This document shows, piece after piece, positions 18,101 through 28,100 of a stretch of DNA of 64,000 nt. Numbering within the stretch: position 1 is the first letter of the stretch; the number at the start of each line of letters is the position of its first letter. Both the position numbers and the translations under genes were made by a program. The stretch lies in assembly GCF_001705515.1 (NCBI RefSeq), contig NZ_MDJS01000005.1, positions 124,001 through 188,000 of the forward strand. Direction: 5' to 3'. This DNA comes from Mucilaginibacter sp. PPCGB 2223 (GTDB taxonomy: Bacteria; Bacteroidota; Bacteroidia; Sphingobacteriales; Sphingobacteriaceae). The notes under the pieces were generated by a model that saw nothing but the letters and a program-made list of their open reading frames with translations, did no database searches and was not told the DNA's origin.

Positions 18101-18756
18101 GTGTGTTGTTTTTGAGCTTCGTTAAACAAAGGTTGATTTAATTGATCGTATATCTCCGAAACCATTTGCCCGGCATCGGCGGCATAAGTTATGGCGCCTG
18201 ATAGTGCTACACCATGTACGCCGGTTTGCATAATCAGAGGGATATCAGCAGGTACAATGCCGCCGATAGCGATTACCGGGATATTGATATTAGCAAGGCG
18301 CATTTTATTCATGATACCCCGATAGCCTTCAATACCCAAAATAGGGCTCAGTTTCTGCTTGGTGGTTGTAAACCGGTATGGACCCAGGCCGATATAATCG
18401 GCGCCTTCGGCAACGCGTTGTTGTATGTGCGTAAAAGTATTGGCGGTTCCGCCTATGATCATATTTGATCCAACAATTTGTCGGGCCTGCCTAATCGGCA
18501 TGTCCTGCAAACCTACATGCAAACCGTGCGCGCCCGCTTTTAGTGCAATTTCAGGGTGGTCGTTTACTATTAACCTGGCGCCATACCCATTACAAAGCTT
18601 AACAGCTTCGATGGCATATTGCAGAATAATATCTCCGGGTTGATCTTTAACCCTCAGTTGTATCCATTTACAACCCGCATTCAAAGCCGCCTTGATGGCA
18701 TTAAGATGCGTATTGTCTTTAGGTTGTTGAGAGATATAATGCAGTTTATCGATCAT
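18094..18756 (-). CDS. thiE: Thiamine phosphate synthase
   Basis: 220 residues. Joins HMP-PP and thiazole phosphate to thiamine phosphate. Conserved ThiE features are WIQLRVKD, LIVNDHPEIALKAGAHGLHVG (ligand and Mg2+ site), YIGLGPYRFTTTK and VIAIGGI. It overlaps the neighbouring ThiE/TenI-like gene by 4 bases. Of the two ThiE-type proteins in the operon this one keeps all the typical motifs. Confidence 0.93.
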   Translation of the reverse strand: MIDKLHYISQQPKDNTHLNAIKAALNAGCKWIQLRVKDQPGDIILQYAIEAVKLCNGYGARLIVNDHPEIALKAGAHGLHVGLQDMPIRQARQIVGSNMIIGGTANTFTHIQQRVAEGADYIGLGPYRFTTTKQKLSPILGIEGYRGIMNKMRLANINIPVIAIGGIVPADIPLIMQTGVHGVALSGAITYAADAGQMVSEIYDQLNQPLFNEAQKQHTC

Positions 18757-19364
18757 GAATTTAATTGTTCAGTTACTTTTTTAATGCTTACAAAATTTAA
18801 AACAGCATGTTCCAGGTCTTGCCAGATCGCGCCCAACACTGCTGCTCCGTCAAAATTCATCGATCTTATTTGTTCGATGTTTAATGCATCTACCCCACCC
18901 AGCGCTATTACTTTTGGGTTTAGCTTATTTCTATCTAAACAAAAGCCCTCGGGCAACATGCTTTGATAACCAGGCTTGGATATACTGTTAAACACCGGGC
19001 TTAAAAAAACATATTCAAAGCCCTGCAATGTGGTTATAGCATCAACGGTGTGTACCGAGGTGCTTAAGCGATAACCCTCGTTAACCAGGGTATTTAACTT
19101 AGATTGATCGCATTTGATACGGTCATTTTCGGCATAATGCAAATAATCCATTCCAAAAACTTTGGCCAGCTGATGATGCTGATGGCAAACGATAGCATGG
19201 TGGTATGAGCGGTCGATCTGCGTAAGCAAGTCTGTACACCGCCCAATGTCCCAACCCGGTTTGCGCAGATGAAAGCGCTGTAATCCGGCTCCGAACAAGT
19301 GATTAATGATTTGTGCTTCATTAGCCACAATATCCGGGGCCGATATTACGATCAACTCCATCAC
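18753..19364 (-). CDS. ThiE/TenI-like protein
   Basis: 203 residues with the ThiE/TenI TIM-barrel pattern but weaker motifs: GLQRFHLRKPGWD in place of the usual Q-L-R-x-K segment, no NDH-type Mg2+ motif (HAIVCHQHHQLAK), FLSPVFNSISKPG, and VIALGGVDALN. TenI is a thiazole tautomerase; this protein probably serves that step or an accessory one (inference). Overlaps thiC by 4 bases. Confidence 0.8.
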   Translation of the reverse strand: MMELIVISAPDIVANEAQIINHLFGAGLQRFHLRKPGWDIGRCTDLLTQIDRSYHHAIVCHQHHQLAKVFGMDYLHYAENDRIKCDQSKLNTLVNEGYRLSTSVHTVDAITTLQGFEYVFLSPVFNSISKPGYQSMLPEGFCLDRNKLNPKVIALGGVDALNIEQIRSMNFDGAAVLGAIWQDLEHAVLNFVSIKKVTEQLNS

Positions 19365-21244
19365 AAATATATCTCGCTGCCTTTTTCGGCAAACTCTTTC
19401 GATTTTTGTTCCATACCTTTTGCCAGCGCGCCGGCTTCGTCAACCCCGTTTTCCTTAGCAAAATCGCGCACATCTTGGGTTATCTTCATCGAGCAGAAGT
19501 TTGGCCCGCACATCGAGCAAAAGTGAGCGATCTTGGCGCCCTCGGCAGGCAGCGTTTCATCATGAAATTCTTTAGCCGTATCCGGATCTAACGACAGGTT
19601 GAACTGATCTTCCCATCTAAACTCAAAACGAGCTTTGCTAAGGGCATTGTCGCGGTACTGCGCACCCGGATGACCTTTGGCTAAGTCGGCCGCGTGAGCA
19701 GCTATTTTGTAGGTAATCACGCCGTCCTTAACATCCTTTTTGTTAGGTAAACCTAAATGTTCTTTGGGAGTAACATAGCACAACATAGCCGTGCCGAACC
19801 AGCCGATCATGGCAGCGCCGATAGCCGAGGTGATATGATCGTAACCCGGGGCAATATCGGTAGTTAGCGGACCTAAAGTATAAAAAGGCGCTTCCGAACA
19901 ATGCTTCAGCTGTTTCTCCATGTTCTCTTTAATAAGATGCATGGGCACGTGGCCCGGGCCTTCGATAATGGTTTGCACATCGTGTTTCCAGGCTATTTTG
20001 GTCAATTCGCCCAGTGTTTCCAGTTCGCCAAATTGCGCGGCATCGTTGGCATCGGCAATACAGCCGGGGCGCAGCCCATCACCTAACGAAAATGCAACGT
20101 CATAAGCCTTCATGATCTCGCATATCTCTTCAAAATGCGTATACAAAAAGTTTTCTTTATGATGGGCCAGGCACCATTTAGCCATGATTGAGCCACCGCG
20201 CGATACGATACCGGTGATACGCTTGGCGGTTAACGGCACATAGCGCAATAACACACCGGCGTGAATGGTGAAATAATCAACCCCCTGCTCGGCTTGTTCG
20301 ATCAGCGTATCCCTAAACAGCTCCCAGGTAAGGTCTTCGGCCTTGCCGTTCACTTTTTCGAGCGCCTGGTAAATAGGTACGGTACCTATCGGCACAGGGG
20401 TATTGCGGATGATCCACTCGCGGGTTTCGTGGATGTTTTTACCTGTTGACAGATCCATAATAGTATCGGCACCCCAGCGGCAGGCCCAAACAGCTTTTTC
20501 CACTTCTTCTTCGATGCTCGACGTTACGGCCGAGTTACCAATGTTGGCATTGATCTTAACCAAAAAATTACGCCCGATGATCATCGGTTCGCTTTCGGGG
20601 TGGTTGATGTTTGATGGGATAACAGCACGGCCGGCAGCCACCTCCTGCCTTACAAACTCGGGGGTAATATAGCCTTTAGGCGTATTAGCGCCAAAGCTAT
20701 GACCAGCGTGCTGCTGGCTCATCGCATCATACTGTCCGTTCAGCTGTTCTTTTAACTGATCGATGCGCTGGTTTTCGCGTATGGCGATATACTCCATTTC
20801 GGGTGTGATGATGCCTTTTTTGGCGTAATGCAATTGCGATACATTCATCCCGGCTTTAGCACGCAAAGGCTTGCTGTGATAGCCAAAACGCAAATGATCG
20901 AGCTCTTTATTATTTAAACGCTCACGGCCATACGCCGATGATATACCTTCAAGCTGATCAACGTCGCCACGGTACGTGATCCATTTTTCGCGCAGACGGG
21001 GTAATCCTTTCTTAACATCAATGGCGATGTTTGGGTCGGTATAAGGGCCGCTCGTATCGTAAACGGTTACCGGTGCGTTAGGCTCGGTTTCGCCAAAACG
21101 GCCATGCAGTTTGGTATCGCTCAGGCTTATCTCGCGCATGGCTACACCGATATCGTGCAATTGCCCTTTAACGTAGATTTTACGCGATGCCGGAAACGGC
21201 GTTTGGGTGATCGCCTGTGCTGTAGGTGTTTTTTCTATTTTCAT
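19361..21244 (-). CDS. thiC: Phosphomethylpyrimidine synthase
   Basis: 627 residues including the long N-terminal region typical of ThiC. It converts aminoimidazole ribotide to HMP-P by radical SAM chemistry. The C-terminal cluster motif CSMCGPNFCSMK is intact, and the barrel shows TIMDLSTGKNIHETR, SRGGSIMAKW and EGPGHVPMHL. Second gene of the thi operon, 17 bases after thiS. Confidence 0.97.
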   Translation of the reverse strand: MKIEKTPTAQAITQTPFPASRKIYVKGQLHDIGVAMREISLSDTKLHGRFGETEPNAPVTVYDTSGPYTDPNIAIDVKKGLPRLREKWITYRGDVDQLEGISSAYGRERLNNKELDHLRFGYHSKPLRAKAGMNVSQLHYAKKGIITPEMEYIAIRENQRIDQLKEQLNGQYDAMSQQHAGHSFGANTPKGYITPEFVRQEVAAGRAVIPSNINHPESEPMIIGRNFLVKINANIGNSAVTSSIEEEVEKAVWACRWGADTIMDLSTGKNIHETREWIIRNTPVPIGTVPIYQALEKVNGKAEDLTWELFRDTLIEQAEQGVDYFTIHAGVLLRYVPLTAKRITGIVSRGGSIMAKWCLAHHKENFLYTHFEEICEIMKAYDVAFSLGDGLRPGCIADANDAAQFGELETLGELTKIAWKHDVQTIIEGPGHVPMHLIKENMEKQLKHCSEAPFYTLGPLTTDIAPGYDHITSAIGAAMIGWFGTAMLCYVTPKEHLGLPNKKDVKDGVITYKIAAHAADLAKGHPGAQYRDNALSKARFEFRWEDQFNLSLDPDTAKEFHDETLPAEGAKIAHFCSMCGPNFCSMKITQDVRDFAKENGVDEAGALAKGMEQKSKEFAEKGSEIYL

Positions 21245-21261
21245 GAAAAGCTATTTGGTGT

Positions 21262-21465
21262 TTATCCTCCCTGGGTGGCTTTGATAATAATAATTTTATC
21301 GCCCGGATTGAGCTTGCAATTTCCCCATTGAATTTTAGGAACAATAGTTTCATTGATGGCAATGGCCATACCCTGGCCTGGGCGCTGCAATACATCAATG
21401 AGCAAAGCCTGCACATTGCAATTATCGGGCACAATAAAATTTTGTTGATTAACGGTTATTTCCAT
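21262..21465 (-). CDS. thiS: Sulfur carrier protein ThiS
   Basis: 67 residues, ubiquitin-like fold, starting MEITVNQQNFIV and ending in the Gly-Gly (ATQGG) that ThiF adenylates and that carries the thiocarboxylate. First gene of the thi operon, just downstream of the TPP riboswitch. Confidence 0.93.
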   Translation of the reverse strand: MEITVNQQNFIVPDNCNVQALLIDVLQRPGQGMAIAINETIVPKIQWGNCKLNPGDKIIIIKATQGG

Positions 21466-21542
21466 TACGTTGCATTTAAAACATCAACTATAGGAATGTC
21501 CCCGTACAAGGAAAGAAAAACAACACCACGGCGTTGTCGTCA

Positions 21543-21614
21543 CTTTTCCCTTCGCCAGCATTACCCGGATCAGGTTCAAAGGGTATTATCTCAGTCCGCA
21601 AAGGACACCCCTAA
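21543..21614 (-). promoter_or_regulatory. TPP riboswitch (THI element)
   Basis: On the minus strand the sequence runs aggggtgtcc, gcggactgagat, accctttgaacctgatc, cgggtaatgctggcgaaggg. These are the conserved P1, J3/2 (CUGAGA), P4/P5 (ACCUGAUC) and GCGNAGGG parts of the TPP aptamer. It controls the whole thi operon. Confidence 0.96.
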
Positions 21615-21622
21615 AGTCAGCG

Positions 21623-21652
21623 TAAACATAAAGAAAAAGATTTGGAATGCAA
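21623..21652 (-). promoter_or_regulatory. Promoter of the thi operon
   Basis: On the minus strand TTG (21652-21650), a 19-base spacer, then TATGTTTA (21630-21623). This fits the Bacteroidota -33/-7 pattern with one mismatch and puts the transcript start at the 5' edge of the riboswitch. Confidence 0.5.
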
Positions 21653-21702
21653 GGCCATCTCAAATAAATTTTATAGTTTAGAACAATCGGACACTGGTTA
21701 TT

Positions 21703-21863
21703 TTATTGAAGATTCTGCCTTTTCACTGATGTGATTTCTTTTACAATAATCGCAGCAGCCATATTTATAAAACTTGCGGTTTCTGCAGCGATTTCAATCG
21801 TGGGTTCTTTGTTATCTTTTGCAAAAATCTCACGTACCGATCCAGGCGTTAATTCCGGGTTTT
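21703..21863 (-). pseudogene. Possible gene remnant after the beta-propeller gene
   Basis: After the beta-propeller stop, another frame continues with protein-like sequence (PELTPGSVREIFAKDNKEP, then AAETASFINMAAAIIVKEI) up to a stop at 21703. No start codon fits a whole gene, because the frame runs back into the propeller gene out of phase. It looks like the 3' end of a lost gene; the family is not recognised. Confidence 0.3.
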
Positions 21864-22868
21864 CTAATTGGGCAGCCTGTACAGCAACAACGCAGCGGGC
21901 CGATCGCCTGTTGCCCTTGCTGCCAAAATAAACAACTGCAAGCCCGGCTCCCATAAAGAAGTACGTGCACCACTGCGGGTTTTGATGTCGGCAACTTGTT
22001 TGAAGCTATTATTGCCCATATCTTTAAAGATATCGACCGAACCACCACCGCCGCTGATCAGCAATTGTTTGGTTTGAGCATCCCAATAAAAATCATCCAC
22101 GTCACCCACCATACCTGAGCTGAACAGCTCTTTGCCGGTACGGCTGTCCAGTACTTTCAAAGTCGCGGGAATGCGGTAGCCGATGAACAACCGGTGCCCG
22201 GTTACGTCATAGGCCATCGGAAAATTGGAACGGGGTAAAAGTCTTTTCCATTCAGCTGTTACTTTTCTGGTTTTAATATCAGCCACAGCGATCCGGCCAG
22301 CGCCTGGTAAATTGACCCACAACCGGCCTGCGGCTGCGTCCAATTGAAAAGATTCCGGATGGGCAGCCAAAGAAATATCACCCGCCCGCTGGTGTTTACC
22401 TGCGTCGATGATGCCGATAGCGCCGCTGCCGTACCCTACATAGATCAGGTCTGCCATCGCGTCATATCGTACATCATCGGCGTCATCGTCATATTTAACA
22501 GACGCTACCTTTTGCCATGTTTGGGTATCGTAAAAGAAACATTCGCCCGTACCGCCATTGGCGATAAAAAGCTCATGATGTTTAGGAATATAAGCTACGC
22601 CCTGTGGTTCACTCATCCCGGTGATCGAATGTAAGACTTTTCCATTTTTCAGGTCAACCACTTCGACCGTGTTATTGCCCAAAGCGGCCACAAAAACAAT
22701 TTGATCCTGCAGATCGATGTCGAGATGGTCGATGCGCCCTTTTACACCCGGCAGGGCGATCTCTTTTTCCGGCTTTAAGGCAGCCTGCCCGTAACTTTTA
22801 TTGTCCTTGCAGCCGCAAAGCAGCACAGCGACCAAAATCAGTCCGAAGTGATTAGTTTTGTTTTTCAT
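21864..22868 (-). CDS. YncE-like beta-propeller lipoprotein
   Basis: About 334 residues from ATG 22868; a second start lies four codons upstream (22880). The signal peptide ends in the lipobox LLCGCKD. The body is a series of 40-residue blades of the YncE/cytochrome-d1-propeller type (VEVVDLKNGKVLHSITG, IGIIDAGKHQRAGDI, LKVLDSRTGKELFSSG). Likely periplasmic and ligand binding, function unknown. It is divergent from the ChrB-AraC gene with only 23 bases between the starts, suggesting shared control with the chromate cluster. Confidence 0.8.
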   Translation of the reverse strand: MKNKTNHFGLILVAVLLCGCKDNKSYGQAALKPEKEIALPGVKGRIDHLDIDLQDQIVFVAALGNNTVEVVDLKNGKVLHSITGMSEPQGVAYIPKHHELFIANGGTGECFFYDTQTWQKVASVKYDDDADDVRYDAMADLIYVGYGSGAIGIIDAGKHQRAGDISLAAHPESFQLDAAAGRLWVNLPGAGRIAVADIKTRKVTAEWKRLLPRSNFPMAYDVTGHRLFIGYRIPATLKVLDSRTGKELFSSGMVGDVDDFYWDAQTKQLLISGGGGSVDIFKDMGNNSFKQVADIKTRSGARTSLWEPGLQLFILAARATGDRPAALLLYRLPN

Positions 22869-22891
22869 AGCTTTGATCAAATTTACATAAA

Positions 22892-23734
22892 ATGAAATGG
22901 ATCACCCGCGAGAGGCCGAAAATAGACCGTATTGCCTGCCCCTGGCTCATTAAACGTTTTGTCGATCCTGACGCGGAGTTCATTTATGTGCCCTATGCGG
23001 AAGTGCTGAAGGAAGCAGCAGAAAAAAATGCCATACCCTTTGATTTGCCCGACGTCGAATACACGCATTACGATGATCAGTGCACCTTTGATTATATCAT
23101 CAAAAGGCACGGGTTAAAAGACCCCGCTTTGTTCCGTATCGCAGGGATCGTGCGCGGGGCAGATACCGACCGGCATGATTTTGCGCCGCAGGCCGCTGGT
23201 TTGGAGGCCATTTTTTCGGGCTTAGCTTATAACAGTAAAGATGACCACGAATTGCTGGAGCTGGGTATGCTGATCTATGACGGACTTTACAGCTGGGCAA
23301 CCCACCTGTTTAAAAAGAAACATTCGGACGATAGCCCGGCGGAGCAATTGTTATTACAGGTTTATCATCAATACCTAAAAAAAGGAAAAGGCCGGAAGAC
23401 GCCCGAATGGGCAGAAACGCTGAAAGAGATGATCCAGGATCAGCTGGATACGCAGATGACCCTGAGCTTGCAGCAAGCCTCAGAAGAGCTAAAGATCAAC
23501 CCGGCCTACCTGTCTCGTGAGTTCTCCAAATATTTTGACAACCTGAGCTTTGGCGATTATATGCGCAAGGCGCGTATTGAAAAAGCGAGAAACCTGATCG
23601 AACACACCGGTCATACGCTCACCGAGATCGCTTACCTGACGGGTTTTTCAGACCAGGCCCACTTTACAAGAGCATTTAAACAGTACACCGGCGTAAATCC
23701 ATCTGTTTTAAAAAAAAGTTTGACCAAAAAGTAA
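22892..23734 (+). CDS. ChrB-domain / AraC-family fusion regulator
   Basis: 280 residues in two parts. Residues 1-135 are a ChrB-type domain (ERPKIDRIACPWLIKRFVD, VRGADTDRHDFAPQAAGL), as in the ChrB C-terminal family of chromate resistance proteins. Residues about 185-280 are an AraC-type DNA-binding domain with two helix-turn-helix units (LSLQQASEELKINPAYLSR; LTEIAYLTGFSDQAHFTRAF). The fusion reads as a one-component sensor-regulator for the efflux operon that follows. Canonical ChrB has no AraC part. The ChrB half is closely similar to the separate protein at 30598-31044. Confidence 0.88.
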   Translation: MKWITRERPKIDRIACPWLIKRFVDPDAEFIYVPYAEVLKEAAEKNAIPFDLPDVEYTHYDDQCTFDYIIKRHGLKDPALFRIAGIVRGADTDRHDFAPQAAGLEAIFSGLAYNSKDDHELLELGMLIYDGLYSWATHLFKKKHSDDSPAEQLLLQVYHQYLKKGKGRKTPEWAETLKEMIQDQLDTQMTLSLQQASEELKINPAYLSREFSKYFDNLSFGDYMRKARIEKARNLIEHTGHTLTEIAYLTGFSDQAHFTRAFKQYTGVNPSVLKKSLTKK

Positions 23735-23810
23735 AGCAGATACAAAAAGTAAATTTCTTACAATTTTCCCGATTTTTATCTGACCAATATTGCAACATTA
23801 AACAAATGCC

Positions 23811-25175
23811 GTGAATACATTCAAATTGCTGTTGTTCGCTTGCGCGCTTTCTGCCACGGCCTATGGCCAACGGCCCGGGCGCGTGTACCTGGATTCGCTG
23901 CTGCAAACGACAGCCAGGAATTACCCCCTCATCAAAGCCAAGCGTCTGCAATCGCAAAGCTTGCAGCAGGCCGTGCAGTTACAGAAGAATGGTGTGATCC
24001 CGATGCTGACCGCTTCTTACCAGGCAGATTACGCTACTTACAATAACATTACCGGGATGATCTACCCGCAGTATATCATCCCCATCAGCGGGCCGCCGAG
24101 CAAAACGAATGTCTCCTCAGCCGTGCCGGGCAGCGCAGCAGCGCTGAGCCTGCTATGGGACCCTTTCACTTTCGGACAGCGGCAGACCGCCATTGACCTG
24201 GCGCAAAGCCGGGCCGAGGGCGGCAAAGCCGAAGAAAACCTGACGGTATTCCGCCAGCAGCTCGCGGTGATCAATGCCTGGCTGGACTATTCGCTCGATC
24301 TGAGCCTCATCAGGGTGTTTCAGCAAAATATCGACCGCGAGGCTTATCACCTGAAACAGGCGCAAAGCCTGGCCAGCAGCGGCCTGCGCCCCGGCACAGA
24401 TTCATCCACCTTTCATGCAGAACTCATCCGTGCAAGGATACAAATGCTTGCTTTTGAGCAGCGGCGCGATTCCACGTTAAGCGTGCTGAAAGAACTGGCG
24501 GGCGGCCAGTTACCGCCCGGCCTTCCTGCAGATTCGTCGATATTCGGGCATCTGCCCATCGGCATGGCCAGGCAAAGTGCCGCCGAACACCCGGAGATCA
24601 GCCTGCAAAACACGCTGGTTAAAACCGATGAACTGACGTTAAGCGCATCCAAAAAAAGCCTGCTGCCAAAGCTGAGTTTTTGGGGGACAACCTATGCCAG
24701 GGGATCGGGCGTAGCCGCCGATGGTTCGGTCAATAGTTCCGATGGCTGGCAGTTCCAACGTTATAACTATGGTATCGGCCTGCAATTATCGGTGCCGATA
24801 CTCGAAGCATTCCGTCAAAAACCCCTGTTCAAACAACAACGCTTAGCGGTTGATGCAGACCGTGAAATCTTGAATCAGACAGAACTGCGATTGCAGACCC
24901 AAGTGGAGATCAGCAATTCGGCACTGGAAAAAGCCATCGCCGCCGCAAAGCTTTCCCCGGAAGAACTGCACGCCGCCCGCTATGCCTATGATGCCATGTT
25001 ATCGCGCTACCAGGCCGGTTTGACCAACTATGATGACGCCATGCAATCGCTGCTGCTGCTTTACCGCGCGGAAGCCTCGGTAAAAATGAGCTATTGGGCC
25101 GCATGGAAGGCCCTGCTGGGCAAAGCCGCCTATGAGGGAAGCCTGGACGTCTTTTTAAACCCCTACGGAAAATGA
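23811..25175 (+). CDS. TolC-family outer-membrane efflux protein
   Basis: 454 residues, starting with GTG at 23811 (the nearby ATG is followed at once by a stop). A signal peptide (MNTFKLLLFACALSATAYG) precedes the two-repeat coiled-coil pattern of TolC-type channels: LDSLLQTTARNYPLIKAKR, and in the second half LSASKKSLLPKLSFWG and LRLQTQVEISNSALEKA. The protein forms the outer-membrane exit duct. It overlaps the RND gene by 4 bases, so the two are translationally coupled. Confidence 0.9.
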   Translation: MNTFKLLLFACALSATAYGQRPGRVYLDSLLQTTARNYPLIKAKRLQSQSLQQAVQLQKNGVIPMLTASYQADYATYNNITGMIYPQYIIPISGPPSKTNVSSAVPGSAAALSLLWDPFTFGQRQTAIDLAQSRAEGGKAEENLTVFRQQLAVINAWLDYSLDLSLIRVFQQNIDREAYHLKQAQSLASSGLRPGTDSSTFHAELIRARIQMLAFEQRRDSTLSVLKELAGGQLPPGLPADSSIFGHLPIGMARQSAAEHPEISLQNTLVKTDELTLSASKKSLLPKLSFWGTTYARGSGVAADGSVNSSDGWQFQRYNYGIGLQLSVPILEAFRQKPLFKQQRLAVDADREILNQTELRLQTQVEISNSALEKAIAAAKLSPEELHAARYAYDAMLSRYQAGLTNYDDAMQSLLLLYRAEASVKMSYWAAWKALLGKAAYEGSLDVFLNPYGK

Positions 25176-28100
25176 ATATCGTACAACTCATCTATGCTTC
25201 CTTAAAAAAGCCGGTAACGGTCATCGTCGCGGTGCTGGCCATCGTGTTCTTTTCGATCACGGCTATCCGTAATATGCCGATTGATATTTTCCCGAAGCTG
25301 GGCACGCCGACGATCTATGTGGCGCAAACCTACGGCGGCCTTTCTGCCGAACAGTTAGAGGGTTATATTACCTCATATTACGAATACCACTTTTTATATA
25401 TCACCGGCATTAAGTCGGTAGAGAGCAAGACCATACAGGGTGTAACCCTGCTGAAACTGAATTTTTACGAGGGGACGGATATGGGGCAGGCCACCGGCGA
25501 GGTAGTGGCGATGGTGAACCGCGCCAAAGCCTTTATGCCGCCCGGCACGATCTCGCCCTTCGTGACCCGTTTTGATGGCGGTAGCGTGCCCGTGGGCCAA
25601 CTGGTGTTCAGCAGCCCCAACCGTTCACTGTCCGAAGTGCAGGATTTGGCGCTCTTTAAGGTAAGGCCGATGTTCTCCACGCTGCCCGGCGTATCCGCGC
25701 CGCCGCCGTTTGGCGGTAACCAGCGTACCGTACTGATCAAGGCCGACCCGGACAAGCTGCGCAGTTATAATATCACACCGCAAGATCTGGTTACGGCTAT
25801 TGCCAAGGGCAATACCATCACCCCGTCCGGCAATATCCGCGTAGGCGACCAGACGCTGATCACCCCGCAGAATACCGTTGTAGACAATATACAGGATCTG
25901 GCGGCTATCCCTTTAAAAACCGGCAGCGGCCCGCAGGTCTATGTGCATGACGTAGCGACCGTAGATAACGGGGCCGACCTGACCACCGGCTACGCGCTCA
26001 TCAACGGCAAACGTTCGGTGTATATCCCGGTAACCAAACGGGCCGACGCCTCGACCTGGGATGTGGTGCAGGCCGTGAAAAAGGCTCTGCCCGATATGCA
26101 GGCGGCCATCCCGCCGGATATTAAGGTCAGCTACGAGTTCGACCAGTCGGGCTATGTGCTGAATTCGCTGAAAAGCCTGGCTACCGAGGGTGTTTTGGGC
26201 GCACTGCTCACAGGCCTGATGGTGCTGCTTTTCCTGCGTGACTGGCGCGGCTCGATGATCGTGGTGCTGACCATTCCGTTAGCCATACTTTCCTCCGTCA
26301 TCTGCCTGAAGCTGTTCGGGCAAACCATCAATATCATGACGCTGGGCGGTTTGGCGCTGGCCATCGGCATCCTCGTAGATGAAGCGACCGTCACCATCGA
26401 AAATATTCACCATCACCAGGAATCGGGCGAGTCCAAAGGCCGCGCCATCAAGGAAGCCTGCCGCGAGATCGCCCTGCCGAAACTGCTCATCCTGCTGTCG
26501 GTACTGTCGGTGTTCTTCCCGGCCTTTTTTATGTCGGGCATCCCTAAAGCGATGTTCCTGCCTTTATCGCTGGCCGTGGCTTTTGCCATGATGGCTTCCT
26601 TCCTGCTGTCGCAATCCTTTGTGCCGGTGGCCGCCAACTGGCTGTACAGAGATCATGCTGCCGGTATCGGTGAGGCCAAATGGATGCGCCGTTTTAAGGA
26701 AAAACATCAGGACAGGTTAACGAGGCTGCACAAATCATCCGGCTTGGTGATCATCTTATATCTGGTTATTGCGCTCACCGGTGCATTCTTACTATTCAGG
26801 GTAACCGGCAAAGAGCTGTTCCCGCGCGTAAATGCCGGGCAATTGCAGGCCCGTATCCGTCTGGCGGATGGCACGAGGCTGGAGCGCACGGAAACCGCCA
26901 CTAAACGTTTACTCGCCATCGTGGATAGCCTTTCGGGCGGCAAGGTCGCCATCAGCTCGGCTTTTGCCGGCAACCAGCCGTCTACCTATCCCATCAATAC
27001 TATTCACCTCTGGACAAGCGGCCCTCAGGAAGCCGTATTGAAGATCAATTTTATCTCCGGTTCGGGTATTCACCTCGAAGCGTTCAAAGAATCTTTGCGA
27101 AAAGAGGTGGCGCGGCAAATGCCGGGCATGCTGATCTCGTTTGAGCCCGCCGACCTGGTTGACCAGGTCATGAGCCAGGGCACGGCCACGCCGGTGCAGA
27201 TCAGGATACTGGGTAAAAGCCTGGTGCAGGATCGCCAGTACGCGGCGATGATCATGGAGCAATTGAAGGCCTTGCCTTACCTGCGGGATATTCAGTATGC
27301 CGCACCGCAAAGCTACCCGGCCATGAAGCTGGAGTTTGACCGCACCCGGCTCGGACAGTTGGGGCTGACGGTGGACGATGCCAGTAAATCCCTGGTGGTA
27401 GCCACTTCATCCAGCCGTTTCACCACGCCGAATTATTGGCTGGATAAAGGTAATGCCACTGCCTACCAGGTACAGGTGCAGGTGCCCGAAATGATCATGA
27501 ATGATCCGCAGAAAGTAGATAATGTGCTATTGGGCACCAGCAACGGCAAGCAGGTATATGTGCGCGATGTAGCCAGTTGGAAAATGGGCGGCATCGAAGC
27601 CGAATACGACCGGCTGAACCAGAAACGCTTCGTTACGCTGAGCGCCAACCTTTATGGTAAGTCGCTCGGCACTGCGATCAATGATATAGACAGGATCATC
27701 GGCAAACTGGGCAAATTGCCCGAAGGCATGAAGATACAGCAGCAGGGGCAATCGGAAGTGTTTCTGCAAACCTTCCAGGAACTGCAAAACGGTATCTTGA
27801 TGGCGATTGTGGTCATCTTCCTGATGCTGGCCGCCAATTTCCAGTCTTTCCGCACCTCGCTGGTGGTGCTGTCGGTGATCCCGGCGATCCTGGCAGGCAG
27901 CTTGTTACTGCTCTGGCTGACCGGCAGGACACTAAACATTCAATCCTATATGGGCTGCATCATGGCCATCGGCGTGGCCGTGGCCAATGCCATCCTGTTT
28001 GTTACCCAGGCAGAAAAGCACCGCCGCGAAAAGAGCGGGCAGGCCTACCTCGACGGTATCCGTGACCGTATCCGCCCTATCCTGATGACCGGCGCGGCGA

